Assembly: GCA_949357655.1 (NCBI GenBank)
Contig: CASHTG010000015.1
Span: 3,658,001 to 3,722,000, forward strand
Reading direction: 5' to 3'
DNA from: Parascedosporium putredinis
Taxonomy: Eukaryota; Ascomycota; Sordariomycetes; Microascales; Microascaceae
Length of the DNA stretch: 64,000 bases
Under the pieces are notes generated by a model. It did no database searches. It had not been told where the DNA came from and saw only the letters and a list, made by a program, of their open reading frames with translations. A program made the position numbers and the translations under genes. Below are positions 35,401 through 48,900 of this stretch, one piece after another (positions within the stretch are counted from its first letter, which is position 1; each line of letters opens with the position of its first letter).

Positions 35401-37386
35401 GAACCCTTGATTGGTTGAACGTATTATCCCGGAAATTCGGCCCGAATCCCTTCACATCTTCCAGTATTACCCGCCAACCACACTGCATCAGCACATTCTG
35501 CGCCGATATCATCTGGCTTCAACAACACTTCTCCAAGACAAATCCTGGGGGTTGGAAGGGTACCAAAATATCCAAAGAAACTCAGGAATTCCATGCTCCC
35601 GGATTGCTGATCTGTATCGAATTCGTATCGAGGTAGGCTTGGACAAATGTGGGAAAAAGGTCGCAAACGCGGGAGACTGCCTGCGCATCCAGTTTTGACC
35701 GCGCGGGGCGTGTTTCACTCACCCCGCCCGCCCCGAGGGAGAAGACTCGAGTCTTTGTTGCCAAACACACGTCGGATTGCTGCGCGTCGTTCGCACGTGG
35801 TTGTCTCCCTCCAGGACCGGATGGCGTTGCAACACCTAATTTCCCCCATCCACGCATCGGCAGATTCCCCTTTCATGCCTAAAATTGCTCTTGGCCTGCA
35901 GTTCTCTTGCCAACCCTGGAAAGGCATGAACAGAGCAGAGCTTCGTCATGATACCCCACCAAGGCTGTAGGGCCCAAGGGTAAGTAGGTGGCTTTTGCAA
36001 CTGGGATACCCGTCAAGTCGAGTTTGTTGCTTGCATCGCGTTTGTTCCCACATTGGACTTGTTGCTTTGTTTCGGGATATTATTCCCGAGTCCCGGACTC
36101 GCACCCGCAGCGTCAAAGACAGTGGCTACCATCTCTTCATTTGATAACTAACCCTCGTTTCTTGTTGAAAATCATATCAAAGGTCAAGGGTGGGTAGTTG
36201 CTGCATTAGCGCGCCGTGGTCCGCCTGCGGTTCGAGGACAAAGCGGCAAGGTGATTAAGGGCGAGCTAACCAATCCGGGAACCAGAGGCGACCTTGTCTA
36301 TGGACGAGCAGGCTTGAGAGTAAGATTGTAATTTAGGGGATGTCGAAATGCTCCAGTCTTCAATGAAACTTTTGTGTCAAGAAGGGGTCGCTTCGTTCGA
36401 GCCGCTGTTAGTGTGGAAAAAAATTAATGGGCTTAAGCACCAAGCCAAGCCGCGTTGGAGAAGCTTAATCCCAAGTGATCAGTTGAAGGACCCCGGTGGT
36501 TCGAGTCTCTTCAACACACCCTCCCCTTTTCCTTCTTCCGTGTCGCGGGTCCGCCTACTCCGGAGGGGCAAACAGGGGGGATCCATATCGCTTCTCTGGT
36601 TAGCCGCACACCTGGATGAAAGAAGGAGAAGATGGCGAGGGATAAAGATCTCCACTCTTTCCGCATGTTGTTTTGGGTGCGTCCCGTGAGGGCGGGCGTC
36701 GGCGAAGCGAAGCGACGGCAGGCCGAACCTCACTTTGACCGAATGGCATTCCGTCATCCCTTGAAAGCTGGGGGCCAAGAAACAACAGCTGCCGGGGGCA
36801 AGACGACGAGACTGTTAATTTCTTTCACCTTGTCCCCACTGACCGAGGCTTGCTCTCGAACCCTAGTCATTGATTTCGAACTGAAGTCAAGAGGGACGAC
36901 GGAAAAGAAAACGTATGATGTATAAGGCAAGGTCCCGACGCCACACGCTGGGCTTGGGAAGGGACAAGGTTCCGGTGCAGATGCAAGGCGCCACATAATG
37001 GCTACCCCACCGTGTCTATCGTGCCGAAAAGAACGTTTTGGGAATCAAGGTAAAACGTTGACCTCCCGATCCGGCCGCAAAGACTCGAGGTAGCGCTCGA
37101 ATCGGTGGGTTGGGCCCGGAATATTTCTTCTGCCCCTCTAGTACGCCCCCAAGATCGTCCTTCGCCGGAGTAGGCTGTAGCTCACTCCGTGCGGGGCGGG
37201 ACATGGTTGTTTAGATATGAGGGTTGTCGAGTCGAGCAGAATAAAAATTAAACAACTGGGTGAGGCCGGGATATTGTGGGAATGGTGCAGCACAGGTGGT
37301 AAGACCATCTGAGTAGCAGCCAGTGGCTCCCCTGCCAGGACACAGTACGAAGGCTAAAAGGAGCTAGGATGGCTTCGCTTCATCAT

Positions 37387-39974
37387 TTAGGCATTGAGGA
37401 AAGCGCGCCTTCGAACCTCGGCCTCTTTGATAATCTCAGCCGCCAGACTAAGGCTAGGCGCCAGCATCGAATATCGTTCAATTTCCATAACCACCTCGTT
37501 GATGATGTGATCAATCGTCTCACGACTGTGGACGAGCGTGAGGAGAATGCTCATGAGGGACGGTGACATAGTAGCACCCATGACAAGCAGTGTCTGCGAA
37601 ACAATCGACAAAGCTCCCTGCCAAAGATAGGGCATGTGGCCGGCGTGACTGCGGTGAATTGATTAGATTGGTTTCATTAAATGCATACCCGCCGCTTGGC
37701 CAAAGCGAAGAATTGGGGAAAGGATGGGGTAGGGCCACTAGCCAGCAGGTATAATGATGAATGGCAGGTAGTAAACGGTCGAAAGAAGAGAAAAAAAAAA
37801 AGGGCAAGCGTGCAGCGATATTAGGCAGGAAGGTAAAAGCGGTGGCCGGCTTCTCATGCCCTACTGCAGCGGGATGGATTGGGGGAATATAGAGGGCCCC
37901 TACAAGGGGAGGGTGTTTGGACGAGGGGACCAGTAGGAATGCAGGAAAACCGGAAAGACTAGAGTCAACTTACTGTGCCTGGATATGCTCTAACTGCCGG
38001 ATTGCCGCTTCGAGGCATTTGTGACAGCTCTCCCGCACCGAAGGATCCAAAACGGCGTTTTCGTTATCGAGGACCGCCAAGATGTATGGTCGGTAAATGA
38101 TGGTTCGGCAGGCGAAGAATCTGAATCGCAACACCGTCTGTACCGGGTCCACGAGCATAGTGCGGGCAAACGGGAACTGCAAAGGCATGGGTAGCGATTC
38201 ATACCACTGGGTCAGTTGGTAGTCCAGCTCAGCGACGACCGGTTCCAGACTCGTCGTCGAGGCCATGGAATCCTTGGAATAGATGAGCTGGCTGACGCGG
38301 TTCAAAAGCCGTCGGAGGGCGATTTCGGCCAGGAAATACCAAAGGTCATCGCGGCCGACCGCTTCCTGGCTATCCTCTCCCTCGAAGCCTCCAGGCAAAC
38401 CAACGTTCTCTTCAAACTGCACGACGCCAGAGTGGGGAAGGTCGAGTTCGGCCAGGAGGTCGCTTTCAAAGAGCAGGGCGTTCCAGTAAATGCGCTCCGT
38501 TAGCTCACGCTGCTGCGGAGGCACACGGTTGGGGGACATGAGGAGCAACTGTAGCTTGGTACTCGTCGTGCACAGGAGATTCCAGGCCTCAAAGGTCTGA
38601 CCAGGTAGAAGAGGTAGGCAGCCGCTAAGAGATGACATTGGGCGGCGAGAACGTGGTTTGAAGTCATCATACCGGGGAGCAGAGCCCAAGCAGCGGTGAA
38701 ATACTGGAGGCCGGGAGGGTCCTCTTGGGGAACGATGCGCGAGATGCTGCCCCGCAAGCTTGCCTGGCCGAGCGCTAGCACCAAGAGAACAATGCAACTC
38801 TCCGGGCCCTCTCTGAAACCGTTTGAGAGGGCGGTTCTGTAATGGCTCCTCCACGTGAAGGGGTTCACGCAGGCGTACCAGACGTTCACCCGCTCAAAAT
38901 ACGCTTCAATGTAGGCCTGAGTATTTGACAAGTCGACGCAGGGCGTCTTCGTGAGCGAATGAAGTGGTTCTCGCGCCATTTCAAGCTGTAGGAGAATTTG
39001 GGGGTCGTAAGGCCGGGAGACCAGATCGCGAATCAAAGGCCACTGAAGAAGGTGAAGGGCGGCGTTTGTATGCACCTTTGGCATCGTAGAGATGTTGGTG
39101 GGGCTCGTCCATGTTCCAAGTCCACCGTTGGGAATGATGGATACAAAGTTGTTCGCCGCGCTACCGACCATAAGGTTCTCGCCGCCGCTCAAAGCCGTAC
39201 CATTGCTCATCGAGGGCGAATCATGCGAGATGTTGATACCTCCGTTCCCCTGGTTGCTGACCATGTTCATCTGCAGCAAATTCTCGATCCGACTGAGGCG
39301 CTCTAGGATTAGTTTATCGCCAGCATCGAGCTTGATTCCGGGCTCTCGATAGATACACTCGGCGCCGAGTTCGGTGCAAAGCTTGCACTTGGGCTTCGTT
39401 CCATCACAACGAGACTTTCGCGACCGGCACACCTCGCACTACAATTGCATGTTAGCAAGATGGGGGACCTGCCTGCTAGAGATTTGGACACTGAGGAACC
39501 AACGAGAACGCAAGAAACAAAAGGAAAAACAAGATACAGAGGAGTGTAGAGGTGGGGAGCAAAAGAAGCAATATTTGTGGGTTCGGGACGTACGGCAATA
39601 GTAGCCCTCCTTCTCGGATAGTCTGGGGTAGAGTCTGGATTGCGCCTCTTGAGAGGGTTAGAGCTTGATCCATCGTCGGACTGTTGGCCCTTGTGGTTTC
39701 CCCCAAGCAAACTATCGGACCGGGTATCGTTTGGTTGAGAGAGGTTGCGAGCTTTCTGCGCGGCACCGAGAATACCTTCCCGGCTGAAGCTCGCGGCCCT
39801 CTGGGTTTTGATGGCGGTGGGCGACTTGATTGAGTTTACAGCGCCATTTGTGACAGAGCTGAGGGCGCCCGCGGGCACATCAATCGTGAAGCTATCCCTG
39901 GTCGGCATCGGGAAACGGCCAGTCGCCGTCGCCGTGGCCGATCGGGGCGAGTCGCCCGTCGACGACGGGGACAT
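37387..39974 (-). CDS. Zn2Cys6 (fungal binuclear cluster) transcription factor
   Basis: Exons on the minus strand are 39594..39974, 37974..39438 and 37387..37648 (introns 155 and 325 nt). One lost base near 38591-38595 (AAAGG run, + strand) separates FYLVRP from FEAWNLLCTT; with it restored the protein is 702 residues. Residues 1-127 are Ser/Thr-rich and disordered and end in a basic patch (KRRNP, YPRRRATIA). The DNA-binding cluster CEVCRSRKSRC-6-CKLC-6-C occupies ~128-155, with the first intron directly before its first Cys. A short linker and a Leu-rich dimerisation-like helix (LILERLSRIENLLQMN) follow, then the fungal transcription-factor middle region (PFTWRSHYRTALSNGF, RIYWNALLFESDLLAEL). 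Such proteins are nuclear activators or repressors, often dimers on CGG half-sites. The regulated pathway cannot be told; no metabolic gene cluster lies next to it. Confidence 0.92.
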
Positions 39975-42900
39975 GATTTTTGTTTGAAGATGAAGCTGCG
40001 TGGAAGACGTTGTGGCGGTATTGGGCGGCGTTGTTGCTCTGAATTCTCTTCAGAGCAACGCGGACCGAGACGTGGTGATGTGCTGTCAGGATTACAAGAT
40101 CGACTGGCTGTGAGTTGGCCTGGGAAGATCGGCGGCGCAACGCCTGGCAGTCCCGGTCGAGACGTTTTTCAGTTGTTCCTCTCCCAAAAGAAGGTTAAAG
40201 GAATAATGAAGAAAGGGAAAAGCAAACACAAGCAGAAAAGACAAGTTGGGGATAAATTGGGAGAGAGAGCAAGTTTTGGCGATGAAACAGCCTTGGACGA
40301 TGCTCAGGTCCCTTTAATGGGGAAAAAGGAAAAAAGACGGGAGGTGAGCGAGTAAAGAGTTGGATGAGGAGAAGAGAGGTGGATTGGATTGTAAGTACTG
40401 GGCCGAGGTGTTATTATGGCAAAACGAACGGTCGTGGGCCGGATATTGGGAGGTGTGGACGATCAAAAGGAAGGTCACTTTTTTTTGGAGAAAGGACTTT
40501 CTTTGGCTCGCCCTGAAGCTGCTCTCCTCCACGTTTGTCTGTCAAGGCCCCTCCTCCACTTGCTTTCTGTCAAGGAGCCAGCAGCCCCATGTAGTTAACT
40601 AAAACGGGTCAGGGATCATTCTCAGTGGGAATGGAAATAAAAGATGGGGAAGGAAGCGAGGGGGAGGGAGGGGAGCAGGAGCAGGGGTTCGATTTTCGTT
40701 CCTGGACAGTACCTTGGTACTTGAGTACAGGTCACCTCGCCGTATTCTTGCAAACCTGCGAGGGCGCCTCGAAGACACGAATGCAGTGCTGTGGTGGTGG
40801 GGTTGGGGGCTGTTCCGGGGTAAGATACTCGAGGAAGTTGAGCCGGTACAGGGTTGTACCTTTCCGGATACACAATAATAATTAGTGGGTACTTTGCGGT
40901 TACATTGTGGTTGAACTCCATACCCACACCATCCCCAGAACCACTTTCGAACTTTGGGGCTTTGCAAGGTGCGAGGTACTCCGGACATGGCTAACCGGCC
41001 AGTACCCCATGCTTCATCCAGTCTTGGTGGACATCATCGGAAGGCGGGCGAGCATGGGTGGGAAGCCCAGAGCGGACATGGGCAAGATGGGAAATGGAGG
41101 TGAGTGGGCGGGGCTCCGGAGAACCCACTGAATTTGGGTGGGAGGGGAACAATGGATGTGCAAGGAGCGGGCAAGCATCTATTACTGACATGAGCAGTCG
41201 ATGAATGGACGTCCCTCAGTCGAAAAGGAAATGATCGAGAAGGCAGTCGACCGGGGCCCTCCTGATCCAGCCAGATTCAGGCTTTGCGAGAACCAGATCA
41301 AGCTTTGCTGTCTCCCTTGGGCGCCGTCGCCTCCACGGTCGCCGTCCTCTTTCAATCTTCACCCACACCTCAGAAGTGCTGGACCAGCAGGAAGCGTGAA
41401 AAAAACAATTCAATAGAATCCATCTTTAAGCGTCCTCCACCCTTCAGATCGGAGAGGACGATTTTTATAATGGTCACTGAAAGAACATCTCCATTTCGAC
41501 CTCCAAAATGTCTTCGAGAGGGAGCGCTTGAAAATCTTTTGTCAGGGAGCATGTGGCGATAGTGGAACTGCTCGCCGTAGTGCCGGTCGCTGGCATTTGA
41601 ACACTTGCGTTGGGCGACTAGGGTTGATGTTATTATGACCTTACTCGTATTAGTTAGCCGACTGGACAAGCCTCAAGCGCTCCACTCCGCCATCCCGCCG
41701 GAATACCCAGCGCAGCCGAGCTCACGATAGCACTTGGCAGAAGGTGCCTCACGAGTCCCATCTGGCTTGAACAACAAAGGAAGCAGGTACGGAACAATTA
41801 CGCAAGGCCCAGATCGTGGACTTGGCGAATGTGATCCCACGTATAAGTTATCAAAGATGCTGTTTCGTGGGGCGTAGCTTGTTCTTCTTGCGGCTCGTGA
41901 TTTGGGCATACGAGCAGTGAAGAGAACGAACCTCTTCCTCTGCGAGTGATAGACGCTGGTGGTTCTCGGCCAACTGATGGGCTCTCGTGTTCGACATGCA
42001 CTGCATTCAAGGTTTCTTTTTTCTTCGCGGCGGTATTGACTTCATGGGCTCGTCCAAGACAGTTGGGGTGCGCATGAGCGGGAGGGCTTAGACCAGTCGG
42101 CTTCCATCCTGGCTAACAGGGCACAGCGGATGGTGGCTCAAACCAACAACCCTTCATCAACTTGGTGAGGGGAGGGACCCTTCCTCGAAGGTCACCCAAA
42201 GGAAGAAGTTCAAGCCACAATTTAGGGCCCATCCCTTCCCTCGACTCTTCGCCAACACTGCCGTGCCTCAGCCCCAGGTTCAATGTTCTCCACGAGGGCC
42301 AGATCCACCCCAAGGCTTCATATTCATTATCCTCAATAGCTTAGAAACCTCAAGGTGCTGCCCGCACTCTATCCCATCATGCCGACGCTTCGCGATTCCT
42401 TGTTTGTCACAGGCAAGCGTGCGTCACGTTGGAGGAGGAAAAAGAAAGAACAAAAATTGAAGCAAGGGACAGGAAATCGAAGAATTGCGGGGAAGAACTC
42501 CCCCAGAGATCAAAGGTTAATATTGAAGTCACCAGAGCGGCTAGTTCTCCGCCAGCCAATGCTTGTCGCACAGCACAATGGGCCTCGTCCCAGTGAGTAA
42601 GACCCCACATCTTTAGGGTGGCTCTGGGATCAGCAAGAACCCCAGCATCAATGCACATCCACAAGGGTTTATTGACGAGCAAAAACGTGAGGAGAGCACT
42701 ATCATCTCGCATGGAGAGGGGACGGGTTTACTAAACCACCTGAGACGACTACTTTGTCACTTTAGCATGGGGGCTATCTTCCGTTCTCCACCCCTCCCGT
42801 CTGGAACTTCACTCCATCCCCGCTGTAGCCGACTCTGGATGGCAGGCCAAGGAGGATAGCAAGGAGACAAACGACCGTGACGCCCTTTCATCTTAGCAGG

Positions 42901-45900
42901 GTCAGGGGTGGTAATCTCACAATAGCTGCCGGCAGCTTGGTTTGTCGAATGCATCAAGTTGGGCGTGGCCTTTTTGGCACATAGGTTAAGCCGGAAAGAG
43001 CATCAGCATCGAAATGGGCGGGACGGACAACTACTAGTATAAGGACTTGCTCCAGCATGCTAAAAGAATTTATACACGAATAACATGGCGACAATCAGTG
43101 CGCCAGGAATGCCTGGCTCGGCACCCCCTCACTCACCCCACATTCACCTTGTGTTATCCATGGATTCGATTCCTGGAGTTGGCTTGGAGCCACGACCGGA
43201 TTCATTTTCAAGCCTCTCCATTTGATACATGTACCGGCGAACGTACCCGTTGAACAGTTCTCTCCTTCACAACATGTATTCACTTGAACCCCACGGCTAG
43301 CCACCTCAAGGCTTCACGAGAATCAATCTGACCTAACCCCTACGTCTCATAGATACATAACCCATTTCCTCGCGTAAAAACCAAATTCTCTCGATACTCG
43401 TGATCTCGCCTAGGACGTAGAGCAAAGAAGCAAGGAATTTAGACAGCGCGTTGCCAGTAAGGGCGGTTTGTTGGGGTAGATATGAAATGGAGGGGAACCC
43501 TTTATCCTTCACTACCTTTGCCCAGTCTTCTTATTCTGTAATCCTTTTCCGCGTGAATGAGGACAGTCATAAATGAGAGAGGCGAACAAGGACATGGACT
43601 CGCCTGTGGCATCAAGAATTAATGCGATGCCTCTTGCAAACATTCAAAGAGGAGTGATATGATCTGTACATTTGTGTAAGATCGCAAAGCTGACGTTAAG
43701 TCTATACTATATATACTATATATATGTACCACTTTACGACAGGGCAAAACGCATGAACGATCCATTCTTTAAACACCCAAAACGGGCCTCTCCCGGATAT
43801 GATGTTGAATTGATATATAAAATTGCCACGTATATATGTTGCTCCCCTCTGAAGCTCTAGTTTTTCGGGCTACGAATTACGTGGGACAGTCTCCCCGTCC
43901 CCTCTCTCTTTCTCTCTCTTTTCCATTTCCTTCCGTCCACTCCTCCTCCGCCGATGCTGAAACTGAGGTTGGGGCGTATGCAAAATAAATGGACTGGATG
44001 GGTATATTGATCAAATTGATATCTATTCATTTGTGGCCTCCCAAACTTTGAGGTGGCCGGGGGCTCAGTTCCCCCATCTTCCGCCATGGGTTTTATCCAT
44101 TACCGGTCCCCAGTATCTGCACACGCAAGCCACAAGCGTCCGTGTCCCGCACCTATGATGCTCATGTGGCGATCCTCCCTCTTCGGCTTGCTTCCACAGT
44201 CCGCATCAGCCCGAGTTTACATTTTTCACACGTCCGTACCAGATCCCGTCGTTGTTGCCCAAGCCTATCCGCGGCGGGGACATCAAATATCGACAACGGG
44301 ATTTCCAATATACGCAAGATGAGCAAAACCAATCCAGCAAAGTGGGCGTAAAGTCGTACACTAGACCTACGTTGATTTTCATTGGTGCCAACTTGGGTTG
44401 GTCGAGTGGGACCCGGGGCCCTGGGGTCGTATCTCTTTGGTATTGCAACCCTTTCAGATCTGCTTGACCAAGAGAAGGGACGGCGACGCAGATCGAGACT
44501 CCCAAGTTTCTTGACCGCGCCTGAATTTTACTCCACGTTTCAATGTTTACCCCATCAACCCATTTAAAATCAATGTCGTGCTGGTCCGGTCTTCGCGTAC
44601 GGTAGATGGGGGCCCAAGATCAATGAGGGCTCCAAGGGCGCCTTCCGTTACCCCAACACTAATCTAAATTATTGATGTGTAAGATCGAAGGAAGGTTCGT
44701 CCCAGACGTACGTCGCCACGTCTTGGCCAGTCACGCCCGCTCAGTGATTAGTGACACAGTACCTTGAACACTGATTCGGCATGGTGGTGGCACTTTCGCG
44801 CTTCATATTAAGCGAACCGTGGTTATAATGGCGGAGACGCCATCATCATTGATGAGTTCACATCAGATGAGCCGGTTTGCGCGAGGCCGCTTGGACTTCT
44901 CTCAAATCCTTATGCTCCCATACTCCATATATTCTTATATTCAAGGGAAGGTTCTGCTCGCTAGTGTATACAATCGAAGCTTAAGGGTAAGAGCGGACGG
45001 AGGTTCGGTGCAGGATGATGACAGCCTGGATGCTTGTAAAGGGGAGGCCTTGCTTTCATTTTGGCTTCATTCTTAGCCACTATTCCCTGAGGGGTTCGGA
45101 TGGAGGTGTTCTATACTACGAGGCACCTCTCTCGCTATATGGGGTTTCATGATGCGCATTTCTTTTTACTAATGATCCACTGAGGTCCTCTCTTGGCGGG
45201 ATCTCCTTCCTTTTGAGATGGCACTGTCGCGGGCAAAGAGAGTTTAACGAATACCAAGCGCACGGCGTAACTCTGGGTTAATGTGGACCGAAACCTTGCG
45301 ACATCCTCGTGCCCTACTTCCTTCGAAATCGTGGGGCAGGCTTGGTGCACCCTTCCATTCGCCTCCATCAAGAATTCCCAACATCCCCAACTCCTGTTTC
45401 TTCTCAAGAGACGCATTCACGAGCCAGGGTTGCCCCACTTGCTTGCGCTGCCTCGCTTCCGGGTGGCCTCGACAGCCTTAGTTTACGTACACACAAGGGA
45501 GATAGGTGCCCGTCTACAAACGGTGCCTGACACTCCGAGTGTAGAAAGCACACCTTTCGCTCACAACCGCGCTGATTTTTGCAGGGAAGACTACTTACTT
45601 ACCTCACAAGATCGCAGGAGGGCCATTTCAGCCGCTACCTGGCCCGCCGTGAACATGGGGCTGGTGTAAAGCCTTGCAACAGCGGGGACCTGCCCATCTC
45701 GCTAAAGAATAATACCATCCCACCCACCTTCAGCCAACCTCGCGGGTAAGGGTAATAAGGGAAGAAACGGAAATGGCGGCCTAGGGCTCGAGCAAGAAAC
45801 ATATAGTCTACGAAAAAGAAAAGAGGGGCACCGGCCGTCGTCACAGTCACAGTCGCAGTCGCAGCCGTATTCGTTGTAATCAGCGGGAGGGCCTCTCATG

Positions 45901-48900
45901 TTGCTGGGAAAGCATCAAAAATCCACTAAGGAAATCAAATAACCCAGTTAGAGAAAGGGTGCCTTTTTGCTGGGAACATCGATCGTTTCGTTCGGGCTCC
46001 CCGCCCCATCATCTCGCTACCTGCCTTTCGCTTACCGAACGGCACATATCCTTCCCTGGGAAAGTAGCTGGCCCCAATGTTGATACCACGCAAGAAAAAT
46101 GGCATCCCGACTGGAAGAAAAGAGTACCATCGGCTCCCGTTGCTTTATAACGGGAATCTAGCCTTTTCTGTAACACTCTGTATGTGTCTCTTCACCATCA
46201 GTGGCCCTTGGCGCCGCAACTGCGATAGTACACTGCCTCCAATGTCCCTCTCCGCTCCACATTCGCAGATGTTAGGGAGTGGACTGGCCTGTACTCGAGA
46301 GGTGGCGCCAAAGGATGGTGGGGCATACGGGTGGGTGGACATGAATCTCGCAATTTTTAGAATTACTAGATGTTGTGCTGACAGCAGAGTGGTGCTTTAT
46401 CAAAGACTCGCTCTCATTCCATCTAAAACACATGATCACTTAAAGGTGTATAAGAAAGGAAGAAAAAGCAAAAGCCTTCCTTGCGAAGATGCTAAGCGAA
46501 GAATACACCTTCGAAGTTTCAAAGCCAGACAGAAGGTGAAGTGTTTTTGGTGGCATGTCAACGGACGTGCACGCAAAGAGAGATGGGGGTCCGAGGCAGG
46601 GATTCCAGGGCAGAACACAGTTCCTGTAAAGCCAATAATGAAGGCAAAACAACTCGGATAAGAATTACCAATCGTCATGAGGAAAGCCAGAAAATGCTCT
46701 TCTAGCACGCAGGATGAGGAAGGCTTAGCACGCAGCCCACGCAGCCCACGCAGCCGAAGAGCCCGGGTCCTGTCATCATTGATCTTTTCTATTCTCGGCA
46801 AGCGAGGTAGCCAGCAGCTAGGCGAGGTGCTGGGGGTTCTCAGGAATGTTTTCCATTTAAACGACCTGCATTTGTGATATTGCGGGTTTCGATTGGGAGG
46901 GGGAAATCAGCAAATATCAACGACTGATAGGATTGAACAGCCAGCATGACACAGCACACGTGCTGTTGATGAAGGCCGCCGGTTGACGAGTACCATGTGT
47001 GGATGAGCAACGGAGAGATGATTTAAATGAGGTATGCATTTCCCACTATGTTCCACTCCTCCCGGGCTGCTTCGACACCACTTGTTCTCGGTTTTCTCGA
47101 TATACTGGAGAACGAAAAGCTTGAAATCTGCGGAGGACGTGGCTAGAAGCGGATGGAGCGGACCTATCTTGGGGGACAGGAGCAAAGCATCAACAATTGA
47201 TCTAATGCAAGTAACCACCGCCCCTCTTGAATGGTGAGCAAGCCCTTGACAGGCCCTCCCCGTCTGGCATCCAGCCACGTCTGGGGAAGTCGCCGGCCTG
47301 GAGGGAAAAGAATAGGCTAGGACGGTGGGTATGGACTACTTCGTAGGTCCATCTTGCACTCCACATTGCTTCAATGTTCTCTAAAGTAAGGGAAACTGGA
47401 AATGAGATAGTTTAAGCAAGGGATCACCTCCCTTCCAACTTCGCTGGAAGTGACCATGACGGCGATGGTGGCAGACTACGAATAAAGTCTCCGACTGGAG
47501 AATAGAAAAATCATCAACATGATTAAAGTGGAAGCAGAGGGCAAGGACGGACAGCGGACAGGGTGCGTCTAAAAATCCCACCAAACACAACGGCGCTTGG
47601 CTCCGGGACCCTGAATCAATGGGGCCCGTGCAAGACCAGTCCCCGGCGGTCTACACCAGAAATCGAGTAGACTGGTTGATCTCGAGCCCCATCATTTCCT
47701 GAACAAAGCTTAGCGAGTTGAGCGGGAGGTTTCGTCAAGATCTTTTTCAAGACCCTTCATCACAACTTCCCTGTTCTCTTGCCCACCCCTCCTGAGACGC
47801 ACTTCATTTGAGATTTGCTCTTTTTTTTTTTTTTTTTAATAAACAAAGGGGAAAAAAAGAGAACGAGACACACACTGGGGAATATAATTCGTAGAAGAGG
47901 CAGGCGACAGTCGAGGACAGGGAATCTGGCGATGAGGATGCCGAACGGGCCGAATACTCGATCGAGCATAGTGGGTTGAAGGCTGCATGGGGCTAAAGAG
48001 AAGGGGGAAGGCAGACCACCCCGACGTCGAGAAGCGCTCAACCGTCCTCTAACCCCGAACAGAGGGACTTTGAGGGGCCCCATGACAGATGCAGACCCGG
48101 CTGGGGAGAAGGAGATTCGGAGGATGTGTCGCTTCAAAGGTTTGCGGGAGGCAGTCAAATAACCCCCGACGTCAAGTGGAGAGCAAATCGAACTCGACCT
48201 TGGTAGAGTTTCCGCTGCTTGATGCAAAACCCAACGCAGAATGTCACGCAAAATTTGTCAGTTGATCTCGATCCTCGAAGAGTCCGCACGTAAGATTCGC
48301 ACACTTGCGTGCCCCTGGCTTCTTTTTTCTTGTTAGTGTGCAGAGTGGCTCACTCGACGAAGGAAGCCTTGCTGGGTGCCAGGTCACATTTCGTGTGACA
48401 TGGGGAGAAGGAGGAGGGAGACAAGAGCCATGCCGAGCGAGCATGGGCACCAGTTCTCTCAAGCCCAATCAATTCCACGCCACAAAGAAAAAGAAGAAGA
48501 AAAGCGCCACCGTCAAGATTGACTGTAAGCCTAGCAAAGTGCGATCAACATCCTTGGGGGTTTGAGGTTGGTATGCTTGGGGAGGCCCTCCACGTGCATC
48601 TTGATGAGGGTTGGCGGTGGGGGGGACTTAGCGGGATTGACGGCTCTTCTTCGTCGGGCCTGATTCCGGATGCCCTTGGAGGCAACGCTAGATGCATGCG
48701 CTAGTGCTGGCCGCGCGACGTCGAGGCCGCCTCTCCATTTTCTTCTGTCGCATCAAGATACGCGATGCACATGTCGTGGCCTCTGGCTTCTTGAACCTCA
48801 GGCCGCTTCTCACGTTAGTGTGCTCCCGTATGCACGCGACATCACAATGGATCCATGCCCACAGTTTGCTCCACCCGGCGACCCCATATCCTATCTACCA

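Larger units (their letters stand above)
31253..37386. other. Gene-free spacer upstream of the MYND-like gene
   Basis: This 6.1 kb spacer holds the MYND-like promoter side at its left end and the transcription factor 3' side at its right end. It contains a 20-bp perfect palindrome at 31957-31976 and an inverted-repeat pair at 32361-32491, listed separately. The rest has short unremarkable open frames only. Confidence 0.45.

Noticed and set aside
46077..46661. 194-codon + strand open frame in the long spacer
   Set aside because: No domain, no splice partners and no consistent composition; length alone is within chance for GC-rich DNA.
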